DNA of 60,719 bases, from NCBI GenBank assembly GCA_001897995.1, contig MKRV01000298.1, positions 1 to 60,719 on the forward strand, read 5' to 3'. The DNA is from Alphaproteobacteria bacterium 65-37 (GTDB lineage: Bacteria; Pseudomonadota; Alphaproteobacteria; Reyranellales; Reyranellaceae). The translations under genes were made by a program, and so were the position numbers. The notes beneath the pieces were generated by a model, which was given only the letters and a program-made list of their open reading frames with translations, was not told the origin of the DNA and made no database searches. Positions 26,262 to 35,504 of this stretch are shown here, in pieces; the first letter of the stretch is position 1, and every line of letters starts with the position of its first letter.

Positions 26262-27455
26262 TTACTCGGCGGCTTGCGGCAGGGCCTGACGGCCGAGCTG
26301 CTGCTCGACCAGGGTCGCCCAGTAGGAGGCGCCGAGCGGCAGGACCTCGTCGTTGAAGTCGTAGCCCGGGTTGTGGACCATGCAGCTTCCGACGCCGTCG
26401 CCGTTGCCGATCCAGATGTAGCAGCCCGGCTTCTTCAGCAGCATCCAGGCGAAGTCTTCGCTGCCCATGGCCGGTGTCGGATTGCGGTTCACGTTCTCGA
26501 GCCCGACCAGCGCCGATGCCGCGGCAGCGGCGAACTCCGTCTCCTGCTCGGTGTTGACGGTCGCCGGATAGCGCCGCTCGTAGCGCCACTTGGTGACCTC
26601 GGCGCCGAAGCCGGCGGCGACATTGCGGGCGATCTGCTCGATCCTCTTCTCGATCATGTCCTGCACCGGCTTCTTGAAGGTGCGGACCGTACCGCGCAGC
26701 ACGCATTCCTGCGGGATCACGTTCCAGGTATCGCCGGCGTGGATCTGGGTCGTCGAAACCACGGCGGTGTCCATCGGATCGATATTGCGCGCCACGATCG
26801 ACTGCAGTGCCGTCACGATGTGCGAGCCGACCACCACCGGATCGATGCCATGGTGCGGCATGGCGCCGTGCGCGCCGACGCCCTTCACCACCACCTCGAA
26901 GATGTCGTAGGCGGCCATCATCGGACCGGGGCGGACGGCGAAGCGGCCGACCGGAATGCCCGGGATGTTGTGCATGCCGTAGACACCTTCACAGGGGAAC
27001 TTGTCGAACAGTCCCTCCTCCACCATGACGCGGCCGCCACCTTCGTTCTCCTCGGCGGGCTGGAAGATGAAGTAGACCGTGCCGTCGAAGTTCTTGGTCT
27101 CGGAGAGATACTTCGCGGCGCCCAGCAGCATCACCGTGTGGCCGTCATGGCCGCAGGCGTGCATCTTGCCGGGAATCGTCGACTTGTGGTCGAATTCGTT
27201 GGTCTCGTGCACGTCGAGCGCGTCCATGTCGGCACGCAGGCCGATCGCCCGCTTCGACGTCCCGCTGCGCAGGACACCGACCACGCCGGTCTTGGCAAGT
27301 CCGCGATGCACCTCGATGCCGAACGACTTCAGTTTCTCGGCGACGACGTCGGCCGTCCGCACTTCCTCGAAAGCGGTCTCGGGGTGGCTATGGATATCGT
27401 GGCGCCACGCCGTCATGTCTTTGTGGAACGAGGCAATGCGGTTGATGACCGGCAT
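26262..27455 (-). CDS. M20 family amidohydrolase (hippurate/N-acyl amino acid hydrolase type)
   Basis: A 397-residue metallo-amidohydrolase. The metal and catalytic motifs are complete: RRDIHSHPE-like WRHDIHSHPE near residue 20, HACGHDGHT near 95-103, the acidic EENEGGG segment, MHNIPG, and HGAMPH. It cleaves N-acyl amino acids or similar amides in the cytoplasm. The start at 27455 is preferred over 27470 because GGGAG stands 8 bases before it. It follows the peptide transporter ATPases by 122 bases and probably processes the imported solute. Confidence 0.92.
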   Translation of the reverse strand: MPVINRIASFHKDMTAWRHDIHSHPETAFEEVRTADVVAEKLKSFGIEVHRGLAKTGVVGVLRSGTSKRAIGLRADMDALDVHETNEFDHKSTIPGKMHACGHDGHTVMLLGAAKYLSETKNFDGTVYFIFQPAEENEGGGRVMVEEGLFDKFPCEGVYGMHNIPGIPVGRFAVRPGPMMAAYDIFEVVVKGVGAHGAMPHHGIDPVVVGSHIVTALQSIVARNIDPMDTAVVSTTQIHAGDTWNVIPQECVLRGTVRTFKKPVQDMIEKRIEQIARNVAAGFGAEVTKWRYERRYPATVNTEQETEFAAAAASALVGLENVNRNPTPAMGSEDFAWMLLKKPGCYIWIGNGDGVGSCMVHNPGYDFNDEVLPLGASYWATLVEQQLGRQALPQAAE

Positions 27456-27577
27456 CTGTGGGTCTCCCAAGTGAATTCAGGCGGATCGTAAGCGAGCACC
27501 GCAGACGGTCAAGCTTGGCGGGCATGCAGCCACGCACACCCCGTCGTGCAAGAAGACGGGAGCGCGCAGCGGCAGCG

Positions 27578-28606
27578 TCAGTAGCTGCGGTCTTCGATCC
27601 CCAGCCTGCCCTCTTCGATTGCGTGGCAGGCCACGGTGCCACCTTCGATCGGCAGCGCCTTCGGCCGCTCGACCTTGCAGCGGTCGGTGGCGTACGGGCA
27701 GCGCGGATGAAACGTGCAGCCAGAAGGCGGATTGATCGGACTCGGCACTTCGCCGGCGACCGGGCTGCGCTGGCGGCCCGTCATGTCGAGATCGGGAATC
27801 GTGTCGAGCAGCATCCGCGTATAGGGATGCTTGGGGCGCCGGAACAACGTATCGGTCGGCGCCACCTCGACCAGGCGGCCGAGATACATCACCCCGACCC
27901 GCGTCGAGATGTGATAGACGACCGCAAGATTGTGCGAAATGAACAGATAGGTGAGCTGCAGGCGCCGCTGCAGGTCGACCATCAGGTTCAGGATCTGCGC
28001 CTGCACCGACACGTCGAGCGCCGAGGTCGGCTCGTCGCACACCAGGAACTCGGGCTGGCTCGCCAGGGCGCGGGCAATCGAGATGCGCTGGCGCTGGCCA
28101 CCGGAAAATTCGTGCGGGTATTTGCGTCCGTCGGCCGGCGTCAGCCGGACCTGCCGCAGCAGATCGCCGACTTGGCGCTCGAGGTCCGCACGGTCCTTGG
28201 CGAGGCTGAAGGCGCGGATCGGCTCGGCGATGATGTCAAACACCCGCCAGCGCGGATTGAGGCTGGCATAGGGATCCTGGAAGATCATCTGCATGCGCCG
28301 CTTGAGCGCCGCCGTCTCCGCCCGGCCGCGCCGGCTGGCCATGTCGTTGCCGTCGAACTCGATGCGGCCGTCGGTCGGCGGGTACAGACCGACCACCAGG
28401 CGGGCTACCGTCGACTTGCCGCATCCCGATTCGCCGACCAGCGAGAAGGTCTCGCCCTTGGCGATCTCGATATCGATACCGTCCACCGCCTGCACGATCT
28501 GCCGCGGCTTGCCTTCGAGCGCGCGCACCAGCCAGGGCGGCGACACGTCGAAGTAGCGCTTCAGCCCTTCGATCTGGACGAACAGGTTCTGGCCGCCGTC
28601 AGGCAT
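27578..28606 (-). CDS. Peptide ABC transporter ATPase, DppF/OppF type
   Basis: A 342-residue ATPase with Walker [10 protein letters not shown], the signature [12 protein letters not shown], Walker [15 protein letters not shown], and the C-terminal oligopeptide domain with cysteines ([14 protein letters not shown]) that marks OppF/DppF. It powers import with its partner DppD-type ATPase. The start MPDGGQNLF at 28606 overlaps the upstream stop by 8 bases. Confidence 0.94.
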   Translation of the reverse strand: MPDGGQNLFVQIEGLKRYFDVSPPWLVRALEGKPRQIVQAVDGIDIEIAKGETFSLVGESGCGKSTVARLVVGLYPPTDGRIEFDGNDMASRRGRAETAALKRRMQMIFQDPYASLNPRWRVFDIIAEPIRAFSLAKDRADLERQVGDLLRQVRLTPADGRKYPHEFSGGQRQRISIARALASQPEFLVCDEPTSALDVSVQAQILNLMVDLQRRLQLTYLFISHNLAVVYHISTRVGVMYLGRLVEVAPTDTLFRRPKHPYTRMLLDTIPDLDMTGRQRSPVAGEVPSPINPPSGCTFHPRCPYATDRCKVERPKALPIEGGTVACHAIEEGRLGIEDRSY

Positions 28607-29621
28607 CGACGGTCTCCTTGGTGATCGGCTGGCCGACGCCGCCGGCATCGTGCCGCCAGCAGGCGGCCCGGCTGGCGCCCGCCGACATCAGCTCCGGCCG
28701 TTCGACCATACAGCGGCGGCCATGCACCGTGCAGCGCGGGTTGAAGGCGCAGCCCTTGGGAATCTCGGTGAGCCGCGGCATGGCGCCGTCGATCTGGGTC
28801 AGCCTGTCGTGGCGCTCGCCAAGGCTGGGAATGGAGCCCATCAATCCCTTGGTGTAGGGGTGCTGGGCGTGCTTGACGACGTCGCGCACCGGGCCGATCT
28901 CGGCGACGCGGCCGGCATACATCACCGCCACACGGTCGGCTGTCTCGGCGATCACGCCCATGTCGTGCGTCACCAGCATCACCGCCGTCTTGTGCTCGCG
29001 GCAGAGGCGCTTCAGGAGCGCAATGATCTGCGCCTGGATGGAGACGTCGAGTGCGGTGGTCGGCTCGTCGGCCACGATCAGCCGCGGCCCGGCGCAGAGC
29101 GCCAGCGCAATCACGACACGTTGGCGCATCCCACCGGAAAACTGATGCGGATAATGGTCGATGCGCAACTCTGCACCGGGGATGCCGACCTCCTTCAGGA
29201 GATCGACCGCCCGGCGGCGCGCCGCCGAGGCCGGCAGCGACAAGTGGGTCTGGATGGTCTCGACGAGCTGACGGCCGACCGAATAGAGCGGATTGAGGCT
29301 GGTCAGGGGGTCCTGGAAGATCGCCCCGATTCGCGCGCCGCGGATCTTGCGCATCTCCTCGTAGGGAAGATTGTCGATGCGGCGGCCTTCCAGCCTGATC
29401 TCGCCGCCGGCGATACGGCCCGGCGGCTCGAGCAGACCGATGATGGCGTTGCCGGTGAGCGACTTGCCGGCGCCCGACTCGCCGACCACGCCCAGCACCT
29501 CGCCCGGCGCGATGTCGAACGACACGTCGTCGACCGCCAGCAAGGTGCCGCGGCGGGTCGGGAATTCGACGCGAAGGTTGCGGACTTCCAGGAGTGGCGG
29601 ATTGTTGGTAGCGGCGGCCAT
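28599..29621 (-). CDS. Peptide ABC transporter ATPase, DppD/OppD type
   Basis: A 340-residue ATPase with Walker A GESGAGKSL, Q-loop FQDPLTSLNP, signature FSGGMRQRVVIA and Walker B LIVADEPTTALDVS. The C-terminal cysteine segment (CAFNPRCTVHGRRC) is the OppD/DppD oligopeptide extension. It begins 12 bases after the DppC-type permease gene. It could also energise the ATPase-less cassette at 18-21.6 kb, which is inference. Confidence 0.94.
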   Translation of the reverse strand: MAAATNNPPLLEVRNLRVEFPTRRGTLLAVDDVSFDIAPGEVLGVVGESGAGKSLTGNAIIGLLEPPGRIAGGEIRLEGRRIDNLPYEEMRKIRGARIGAIFQDPLTSLNPLYSVGRQLVETIQTHLSLPASAARRRAVDLLKEVGIPGAELRIDHYPHQFSGGMRQRVVIALALCAGPRLIVADEPTTALDVSIQAQIIALLKRLCREHKTAVMLVTHDMGVIAETADRVAVMYAGRVAEIGPVRDVVKHAQHPYTKGLMGSIPSLGERHDRLTQIDGAMPRLTEIPKGCAFNPRCTVHGRRCMVERPELMSAGASRAACWRHDAGGVGQPITKETVDA

Positions 29622-29633
29622 CCGGCGTCGACC

Positions 29634-30569
29634 TCAGCGCAGTTTGGGATTGAGGGCGTCGCGCAGCCAGTCGCCCAGGAGATTGACCGCGAGCACCAGC
29701 GCCGCGAGCGTGGCGCCGGGAAATACCGTGATCCACCAGTCGCCCGACTGCAGCACGTCGTTGCCCAGGCGAATCAAGGTCCCGAGCGATGGCTGAGTCG
29801 AGGGCAGCCCGACGCCGAGGAACGACAGGGTCGCTTCGGTGATGACGGCAAGGCCGAGATTGATGGTGGCGATGACCAGCACCGGGCCGGTGACGTTGGG
29901 CAGCACGTGCCGCACCATGATCACCAGCGGCGACAGGCCGATCACCTTCGCCGCCTGAACATATTCCTTGTTCTTCTCGACCAGCACCGAGCCGCGCACC
30001 GTGCGGGCGTACTGCACCCAGAAAGACAGGCCGATCGCGCCCACGATCACGAACAGCGCGATCTCGTCGTGCCGCTGTACCGAGATCAAGGTGCGCACCA
30101 CGCCGTCGATCAGCAACGCCACCAGGATCGCCGGGAAGGTGAGCTGCACATCGGCGATGCGCATGATGACGGCATCGACGGCGCCGCCGAAATAGCCGCT
30201 GATCAGCCCGAGCGCGATCCCGATCGTCATGGCGACGGCCACCGACGCGATGGCCACGACTAGTGACAGGCGCGTCCCGTACATGATCGAAGAAAGGATG
30301 TCGCGGCCCTGGTCGTCGGTCCCCAAAGGAAAGGTCCAGTCTCCGTCGGGAGAGATCAGCACCGGCGGTTTCAGGCCGTCGCTGAGGCTGAGCGTCGCCG
30401 GATCAAACGGCGTGTGCGGCGCCAGCACCGGTGACAGGAAGGCGATCGCCACGATCAGGATGGTGGCGACGGCAGCGGTGACGGTGAGCGGCGAGGACTT
30501 GAAACTCCACCAAATGTCGCTGTCTGTCATCCGATGCAGCCAGCCGCGTGACGCCGTTGAATCCGCCAT
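29634..30569 (-). CDS. Peptide ABC transporter permease, DppC type
   Basis: A 311-residue permease with one N-terminal helix before a periplasmic loop that ends in FPLGTDDQGRDILSSIMYGT (in part: LGTDDQGRDILS), the DppC marker, and the coupling segment KEYVQAAKVIGLSPLVIMVRHVLPN (in part: YVQAAKVIGLSP). The start MADSTASRG at 30569 lies 1 base after the upstream stop; the longer frame is not needed. Confidence 0.93.
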   Translation of the reverse strand: MADSTASRGWLHRMTDSDIWWSFKSSPLTVTAAVATILIVAIAFLSPVLAPHTPFDPATLSLSDGLKPPVLISPDGDWTFPLGTDDQGRDILSSIMYGTRLSLVVAIASVAVAMTIGIALGLISGYFGGAVDAVIMRIADVQLTFPAILVALLIDGVVRTLISVQRHDEIALFVIVGAIGLSFWVQYARTVRGSVLVEKNKEYVQAAKVIGLSPLVIMVRHVLPNVTGPVLVIATINLGLAVITEATLSFLGVGLPSTQPSLGTLIRLGNDVLQSGDWWITVFPGATLAALVLAVNLLGDWLRDALNPKLR

Positions 30570-30570
30570 G

Positions 30571-31560
30571 TCAGTGCCCCGCGGCGCGCGCCGTGCCCTG
30601 CGCGCGCAGGCGGGGATCGACGGCAAAATAGAGGAGATCGACCGTGAGGTTGATCAGCACGAACAACAGGCCGATCAGCATCAGGTACGCCGCCATCACG
30701 GGGATGTCGGAGAACTGGACGGACTGGATGAAGAGCTGGCCGACGCCCGGCCAGGCGAACACCGTCTCGGTGACGATGGCGAAGGCGATCAGCGCGCCGA
30801 GCTGCAGGCCGGTCACGGTGATCACCGGCACCAGCGTGTTCTTCAGCGCATGGCCGAAATTGATGGCGCGGTTGGAAAGGCCGCGAGCCCGCGCGAACTT
30901 GATGTAGTCGGTGCGCATCACCTCCAGCATCTCCGAGCGTACCAGGCGCATCAGCAGGGTGAGCTGGAACAGGCCGAGGGTGATCGAGGGCAGGATCAGT
31001 GCCTCCAGCCCCTTCACGGTCAGGAAGTTGGTAGTCCACCAGCCGATCTTGACCGTCTCCCCTCGCCCGAACGATGGCAGCCAGTGAAGCCAGACGGCGA
31101 ACACCAGGATCAGCAGGATGCCGATCAGGAAGGTGGGCAACGAGATGCCGATCAGGGAAACCGCCTGGAACAGCCTGCTCGACCAATGATTGGGATAGAG
31201 ACCGGTATAGACGCCCATCGGCACGCCCACGAGGAGCGCGAAGAGTGCCGCACAGAAGGAGAGCTCCAAGGTCGCCGGCAGGCGCTCGACGATCATGCTC
31301 GTGACCGGCTCGGAGGTGCGGTAACTCAGCCCGAACTTGCCCTGCACCGCATTGCCGATGAAACGCACGAATTGCACGGGCGGCGGATCGTTCAGCCCCA
31401 GCTTTTCGCGCAAGGCTTCGCGCTCCTGCGCCGGCGTGTCCTGTCCGACCATGGCGTTGATCGGATCGCCGACATAGCGGAACAGCGAAAACGCAACCAG
31501 GCCGACCGTCAGCAGCACCGCGACCGATTGCAGGAGTCGTCTCAGAATGAAAGCGAGCAT
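30571..31560 (-). CDS. Peptide ABC transporter permease, DppB type
   Basis: A 329-residue permease with the DppB N-terminus (MLAFILRRLLQSVAVLLTVG), about six helices, and the ATPase-contact loop TDYIKFARARGLSNRAINFGHALKN (in part: YIKFARARGLSN). It forms the channel with the next gene product. It starts 185 bases downstream of the binding-protein gene; a strong hairpin lies in that gap. Confidence 0.93.
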   Translation of the reverse strand: MLAFILRRLLQSVAVLLTVGLVAFSLFRYVGDPINAMVGQDTPAQEREALREKLGLNDPPPVQFVRFIGNAVQGKFGLSYRTSEPVTSMIVERLPATLELSFCAALFALLVGVPMGVYTGLYPNHWSSRLFQAVSLIGISLPTFLIGILLILVFAVWLHWLPSFGRGETVKIGWWTTNFLTVKGLEALILPSITLGLFQLTLLMRLVRSEMLEVMRTDYIKFARARGLSNRAINFGHALKNTLVPVITVTGLQLGALIAFAIVTETVFAWPGVGQLFIQSVQFSDIPVMAAYLMLIGLLFVLINLTVDLLYFAVDPRLRAQGTARAAGH

Positions 31561-31696
31561 GCTTTGTCTTTTTATTGGTTTATTGGGCGCCGTCGCCCCT
31601 TCAGCCTGGCAACATCCCTAGCAGGAATAAGGCCAAAAATGAAGGCATAGGGCGATCATGGACGATGCCGATAAGGCCGCTGTCGGCACCCCGAAA

Positions 31697-31740
31697 CCTT
31701 CCCCTCCCCTGCACGGAGACCGCACAAGGGAGGGGGAAAG
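31697..31740 (-). terminator. GC-rich hairpin between binding protein and permease
   Basis: A long imperfect inverted repeat: CTTCCCCTCCCCTGCACGG on the left and its near-complement CCGCACAAGGGAGGGGG on the right, with a 3-base loop. It lies directly after the binding-protein stop at 31746 (minus strand). It has no long T-run right at its foot, though a T-rich stretch is found much further down (31562-31572). It may act as partial terminator and mRNA stabiliser, giving more receptor than channel. Confidence 0.55.
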
Positions 31741-31745
31741 TCGTC

Positions 31746-33362
31746 CTACTTCACCGTGACCCAGCGCAGCGGGAAGTTGTTGTCGGCCGGCTGAACGAGA
31801 TCGACGTTCTTGCGGGTCGCCCAGACGAGCGCCTGCTGGTGCAGCGGCACGTAGGCGTAGTCGTCGACGTAGATCTTGGTCGCTTCGCGGATCATGGCAT
31901 CGCGCTTGGCCTTGTCGGTCTCGACCTCGACGGCGTTCGCCAGCTCGTCGAACTTCTTGTTCGAGTAGCCGCCGGCGTTGAACAGACCCTTCTTGGTCTT
32001 GATGTCCGGCGTCTGGATGATCTGCTCGAAGACGTTGTGCACGTCGTAGGTCGTCGCCGGCGACCAGCCCAGCATGTAGAAGCTGGTGTTGTTCGGCTTG
32101 CCGTCCTGGGTGCTGCGCAGGATCTTGGCGAAGTAGAGATTGCGCGTCTGAGCCCGCAGATTCACCTTCACGCCGATCTTGGCCAGCATCGAGACGACGG
32201 CCTGGCAGATCTTGTCGTCGTTGACGTAGCGGTCGTTCGGGCAGTCCATGCCGACTTCGAAGCCGTTGGGATAGCCGGCATCGGCCAAGAGCTTCTTGGC
32301 CTCTTCCGGCTTCAGGAGCGCCGGGCGCTTGTCGAGATCCGGCGTGTAGCCGTTGATCCCCTTGGCCACCATCACATTGGTCGGGAAGGCCTGGCCGCGC
32401 ATCACCGTCCGCTTGATCGCATCGACGTCGATCGAGCGGTGGATGGCCTCGCGGACCCGCTTGTCCTTGAACGGATTCTTGCCCTTCACGTTCGACTCGA
32501 CCAGTTCGTCGCGTTCCTGGTCGAAGCCCAGGAAGACGACGCGGGTCTCGGGACCTTCGAGGACCTTGATGTTGGCGTCCTTCTTGAGGCTGTCGGTGTC
32601 GGCCGGCGGGACCTCGTAGGTCATGTCGATGTCGCCCGCTTTGAGCGCCGCGATGCGCGTCGCCGCGTTCGGCACCGGCGTGAAGATCACCTCGGTGAGA
32701 TTGTGTTCCGGCTTGTCCCACCAGGTGGGGTTGGGAACCAGGATCGTCTTCTCGCCCGCACGGCGCTCCTTCAGCATGAAGGGGCCGGTGCCCATGGCAT
32801 TGCGGGTCGCGAAGTTCTCCTCGTTCTTCACCATGTCGGCGGGCTGCACGGCACTGTTCTTCTCGGCCCAGGCCTTGGACATGATGCTGATCGACGCCCA
32901 CTTGTCGGCCAGCAGCGGGTCGGGAACCGTCGTCGTCACCTCGACCCGATGATCGTTGACCTTCTTGATCTCCTTCATCGTGGAGAAATTGCCGTTGACG
33001 TTCGAGCCCGGTCCGTTGGCGCGGTTGATCGAGAAGACGACGTCGTCGGCAGTGAACGGCGTGCCGTCGCTGAACTTCACGCCTTCGCGCAGGTCGAAGA
33101 ACCAGGTGGTCGGATTGGTCTGGCCCCACTTGGTGGCGAGCGCCGGCTCGAGCTTCAGCTCCTTGTTACGGCGCACCAGCGGGTCGTAGATGTTGGCGGT
33201 GAAGGTCAGCAGGAAGGTCTCCTGCCGGGCGTAGGGGTCCATCGAGCTGACATCGCCCGAATTCGCCCATTTGAACGTCTTGGCGTTGGCCATCGGCGCC
33301 ATCGACAGGCTCGCGCAGGCGAGCGCCGTCAGCGCCACTGTATGCCGCAAACTGACAAACAT
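31746..33362 (-). CDS. Peptide ABC transporter substrate-binding protein (SBP_bac_5)
   Basis: A 538-residue periplasmic receptor with a signal peptide (MFVSLRHTVALTALACASL ... ANAK). Family 5 features include FSDGTPFTADDVVFSINRA (in part: DGTPFTADDVVF), GTGPFMLKE and DKRVREAIHRSIDVDAI. It delivers peptides or similar solutes to the downstream permeases. The start at 33362 follows a GAGGGGG ribosome site and gives a clean signal peptide; the frame continues to 33479 without support. It is divergent from the aminotransferase gene. Confidence 0.92.
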   Translation of the reverse strand: MFVSLRHTVALTALACASLSMAPMANAKTFKWANSGDVSSMDPYARQETFLLTFTANIYDPLVRRNKELKLEPALATKWGQTNPTTWFFDLREGVKFSDGTPFTADDVVFSINRANGPGSNVNGNFSTMKEIKKVNDHRVEVTTTVPDPLLADKWASISIMSKAWAEKNSAVQPADMVKNEENFATRNAMGTGPFMLKERRAGEKTILVPNPTWWDKPEHNLTEVIFTPVPNAATRIAALKAGDIDMTYEVPPADTDSLKKDANIKVLEGPETRVVFLGFDQERDELVESNVKGKNPFKDKRVREAIHRSIDVDAIKRTVMRGQAFPTNVMVAKGINGYTPDLDKRPALLKPEEAKKLLADAGYPNGFEVGMDCPNDRYVNDDKICQAVVSMLAKIGVKVNLRAQTRNLYFAKILRSTQDGKPNNTSFYMLGWSPATTYDVHNVFEQIIQTPDIKTKKGLFNAGGYSNKKFDELANAVEVETDKAKRDAMIREATKIYVDDYAYVPLHQQALVWATRKNVDLVQPADNNFPLRWVTVK

Positions 33363-33718
33363 TCGAATAACCCCCTCGGTGATCCCCGTCGCCGCGGCAT
33401 GGGCAAGCCTCCCCGGCTGTCCTTCCCATGCGCGCATGCATATCTCAGTTACGTTGCACTTCGCACGACAGGCCGTCAATTGCGCAAAAAGTTTGCAGGA
33501 CGCATACCCGCGACGAGTCGCTTCTTTGCCGCCTTGGCATGTGGCTGCCGCACCGCGACGCCGTCTTCGCTGCAGGTGCGAAGGCCGTTATCCGCCCTTC
33601 TTGCGATCGACGCGCACACGCAACGCTTCGATCGATTGCCCCAAAAATTTGCATGGCTGCATCGGAGTGAATTTGGCCGACAACCGGGGTATCGTCGGCG
33701 CTTCTCAGTACTAGGGGT
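33363..33718. other. 356-bp divergent intergenic region
   Basis: This gap lies between the leftward peptide-binding protein gene and the rightward aminotransferase and should hold both promoters. Two similar AT-rich elements are visible, CAAAAAGTTTGCA near 33485-33497 and CAAAAATTTGCA at 33642-33653. They could be regulator sites or promoter parts; no clear hexamer pair is assigned. No gene was found here. Confidence 0.4.
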
Positions 33719-35137
33719 ATGGCCATGAACGACGTTTCCCGCAGCTTCCGCGGCAATTCCAATGCTTCCCGAGACATCGCGCACCATCTGCACCCCTACA
33801 CGAACTTCAAGAAGCACGAGGCCACGGGCCCTCTGACCATCGTGCGCGGCCGCGGCGTCTATGTGATGGACGACGACGGCAAGGAGTACATCGAAGGCAT
33901 GGCCGGCCTGTGGTCGGCGGCACTGGGCTTCAGCAACGAGCGGCTGGCGACGGTCGCCTACGAGCAGATGAAGCAGCTGCCCTTCTATCACGCCTTCAAC
34001 CAGCGCAGCCATGAGCCCGCGATCAACCTCGCGGAGAAGCTGAAGTCGATGGCGCCGGTGCCGATGTCGAAGGTGTTCTTCGCCAACTCCGGCTCCGAGG
34101 CCAACGACACCGTCGTGAAGATGGTGTGGTACATGAACAACGCGCTCGGCCGCCCCAAGAAGAAGAAGATCATCGGCCGCCTCAAGGGCTACCACGGCAT
34201 CACCGTCGCCTCGGGCAGCCTGACCGGTCTGCCGACCAACCATCGTTCGTTCGACCTGCCGATCCAGGGCATCATCCACACGAGCTGCCCGCACTACTAC
34301 CGCTTCGGCAAGGACGGTGAGACCGAGGAGCAGTTCGCCACCCGCTGCGCCGAGGAGCTCGAGCAGCTCATCATCAAGGAAGGCGGCGCCGACGAGGTCG
34401 CGGCGATGATCGCCGAGCCGGTGATGGGCGCCGGCGGCGTGATCGTGCCGCCCAAGGGCTACTACGAGAAGATCCAGGCGGTCTGCAAGAAGTACGACAT
34501 GCTGTTCGTCGCCGACGAGGTGATCTGCGGCTTCGGGCGCACCGGCAATGTCTGGGGCAGCCAGACGATGAACATCAAGCCCGACATCCTGACCTGCGCC
34601 AAGGCGCTGTCGGCGTCGTTCCTGCCGATCTCGGCGGTGATGATCAACGAGGCGGTCTACCAGGCACTCATGAGCGAGAGCGACAAGATCGGCACCTGGG
34701 GCCACGGCTTCACCTATTCCGGCCATCCGGTTGCCGCCGCCGTCGCCCTCGAGGCGCAGAAGATCTACGACGAGACCGACCTGTTCGGCCATGCCAAGCG
34801 GCTCAGCCCGGTCTTCCAGAAGCATGTCCAGTCCTTCGCCAACCATCCGCTGGTCGGTGAGGCAATGAGCGTCGGCATGATGGGCGCGATCGAAATCGTC
34901 GCCGACAAGAAGACCAAGGCGCCGTTCGAGATCGGCGCCGTCGGCGCCGCCGGCACCAAAGTCTACAACCATGCCGTCGCACGCGGCCTGTTCATCCGCA
35001 ACATGGGCGACCGCGTCGCGATCTGCCCGCCGCTGGTGATCAACGAGACCGAACTCGCCGACCTGTTCGGTCGTCTGCACCAGGCCTTCGACGCCACGCT
35101 GGACGAGCTCAAGGCCGAAGGCCACTTCAAGGGCTGA
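33719..35137 (+). CDS. Class III PLP-dependent aminotransferase (omega-amino acid type)
   Basis: A 472-residue fold-type I aminotransferase. Visible features are NSGSEANDTVVKM (about 123-135), GYHGIT, the aspartate in VADEVICGFGRTG, and the PLP-binding lysine K295 in TCAKALSASFLP. It resembles omega-amino acid:pyruvate and related transaminases; the amine donor cannot be fixed. A second ATG at 33725 is an equally good start because AGGGG is better spaced for it. A GC-rich hairpin with TATTTT follows the stop. Divergence from the peptide transporter suggests a role in breaking down imported nitrogen compounds. Confidence 0.9.
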   Translation: MAMNDVSRSFRGNSNASRDIAHHLHPYTNFKKHEATGPLTIVRGRGVYVMDDDGKEYIEGMAGLWSAALGFSNERLATVAYEQMKQLPFYHAFNQRSHEPAINLAEKLKSMAPVPMSKVFFANSGSEANDTVVKMVWYMNNALGRPKKKKIIGRLKGYHGITVASGSLTGLPTNHRSFDLPIQGIIHTSCPHYYRFGKDGETEEQFATRCAEELEQLIIKEGGADEVAAMIAEPVMGAGGVIVPPKGYYEKIQAVCKKYDMLFVADEVICGFGRTGNVWGSQTMNIKPDILTCAKALSASFLPISAVMINEAVYQALMSESDKIGTWGHGFTYSGHPVAAAVALEAQKIYDETDLFGHAKRLSPVFQKHVQSFANHPLVGEAMSVGMMGAIEIVADKKTKAPFEIGAVGAAGTKVYNHAVARGLFIRNMGDRVAICPPLVINETELADLFGRLHQAFDATLDELKAEGHFKG

Positions 35138-35163
35138 TGCGTCGCCCCGTGAAGCAAGCAAGC

Positions 35164-35197
35164 CCTCCTCCCCCGTCAGCGGGGGAGGAGGTATTTT
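35164..35197 (+). terminator. Perfect GC hairpin with T-rich tail that contains a ribosome site
   Basis: The arms CCTCCTCCCCC (35164-35174) and GGGGGAGGAGG (35181-35191) pair perfectly around a 6-base loop and are followed by TATTTT. This is a good intrinsic terminator for the aminotransferase. The right arm is also the only strong ribosome site for the TTG-started gene at 35196, so folding would hide it. Confidence 0.7.
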
Positions 35198-35504
35198 GAC
35201 GGCACCGCCGGCTCTCCTCGGCCGGATCCGAGTCGGCGTGATCGGAGCGCTGGTGCTCTTCGCCATTGCCATCGTGCCGATCGTACTGGCGACGCTCGCC
35301 ATGGTGGGCGACCGTCCCAATCACCTCTCGCTGAGCATCGCCGCCGCGCTATGGGCGGTCGGCCTGCTGTTCGCGCTGTGGGCGACCCTCTGCGCCGTTC
35401 GCAGCTGGCGCGACCTGCCCCGCGAGGTGCGTTCGCTCGCCGTCACGCCGCTGGCCTTCATCGCCCTGCCACAGGCGGTGGCCCTGCTCGTCCTTTGGCT
35501 GTAG
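35196..35504 (+). CDS. Small three-helix membrane protein, first of a tandem pair
   Basis: A 102-residue protein with hydrophobic segments near residues 12-36, 46-66 and 82-101. No ATG fits; the start is TTG at 35196, with GGAGGAGGT just upstream. It is paralogous to the next protein: both have a basic segment before helix one (LLGRIRVG / GTGRRIRNR), GLLFA in helix two, a W-x-x-LP loop (SWRDLP / YWDGLP) and a hydrophobic end. No known family is recognised. The two genes overlap by 10 bases, so they are translated together. Confidence 0.6.
   Translation: MTAPPALLGRIRVGVIGALVLFAIAIVPIVLATLAMVGDRPNHLSLSIAAALWAVGLLFALWATLCAVRSWRDLPREVRSLAVTPLAFIALPQAVALLVLWL

Noticed and set aside
28650..30263. 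A 537-codon open frame opposite the peptide transporter genes
   Set aside because: The minus strand encodes an ATPase and a permease with complete motifs; the antisense product has no recognisable domain.
31575..33728. A 717-codon open frame on the plus strand
   Set aside because: It lies opposite the peptide-binding protein gene, which has a signal peptide and family 5 motifs. The plus-strand product has Val/Arg/Asp-rich shadow composition and no ribosome site.
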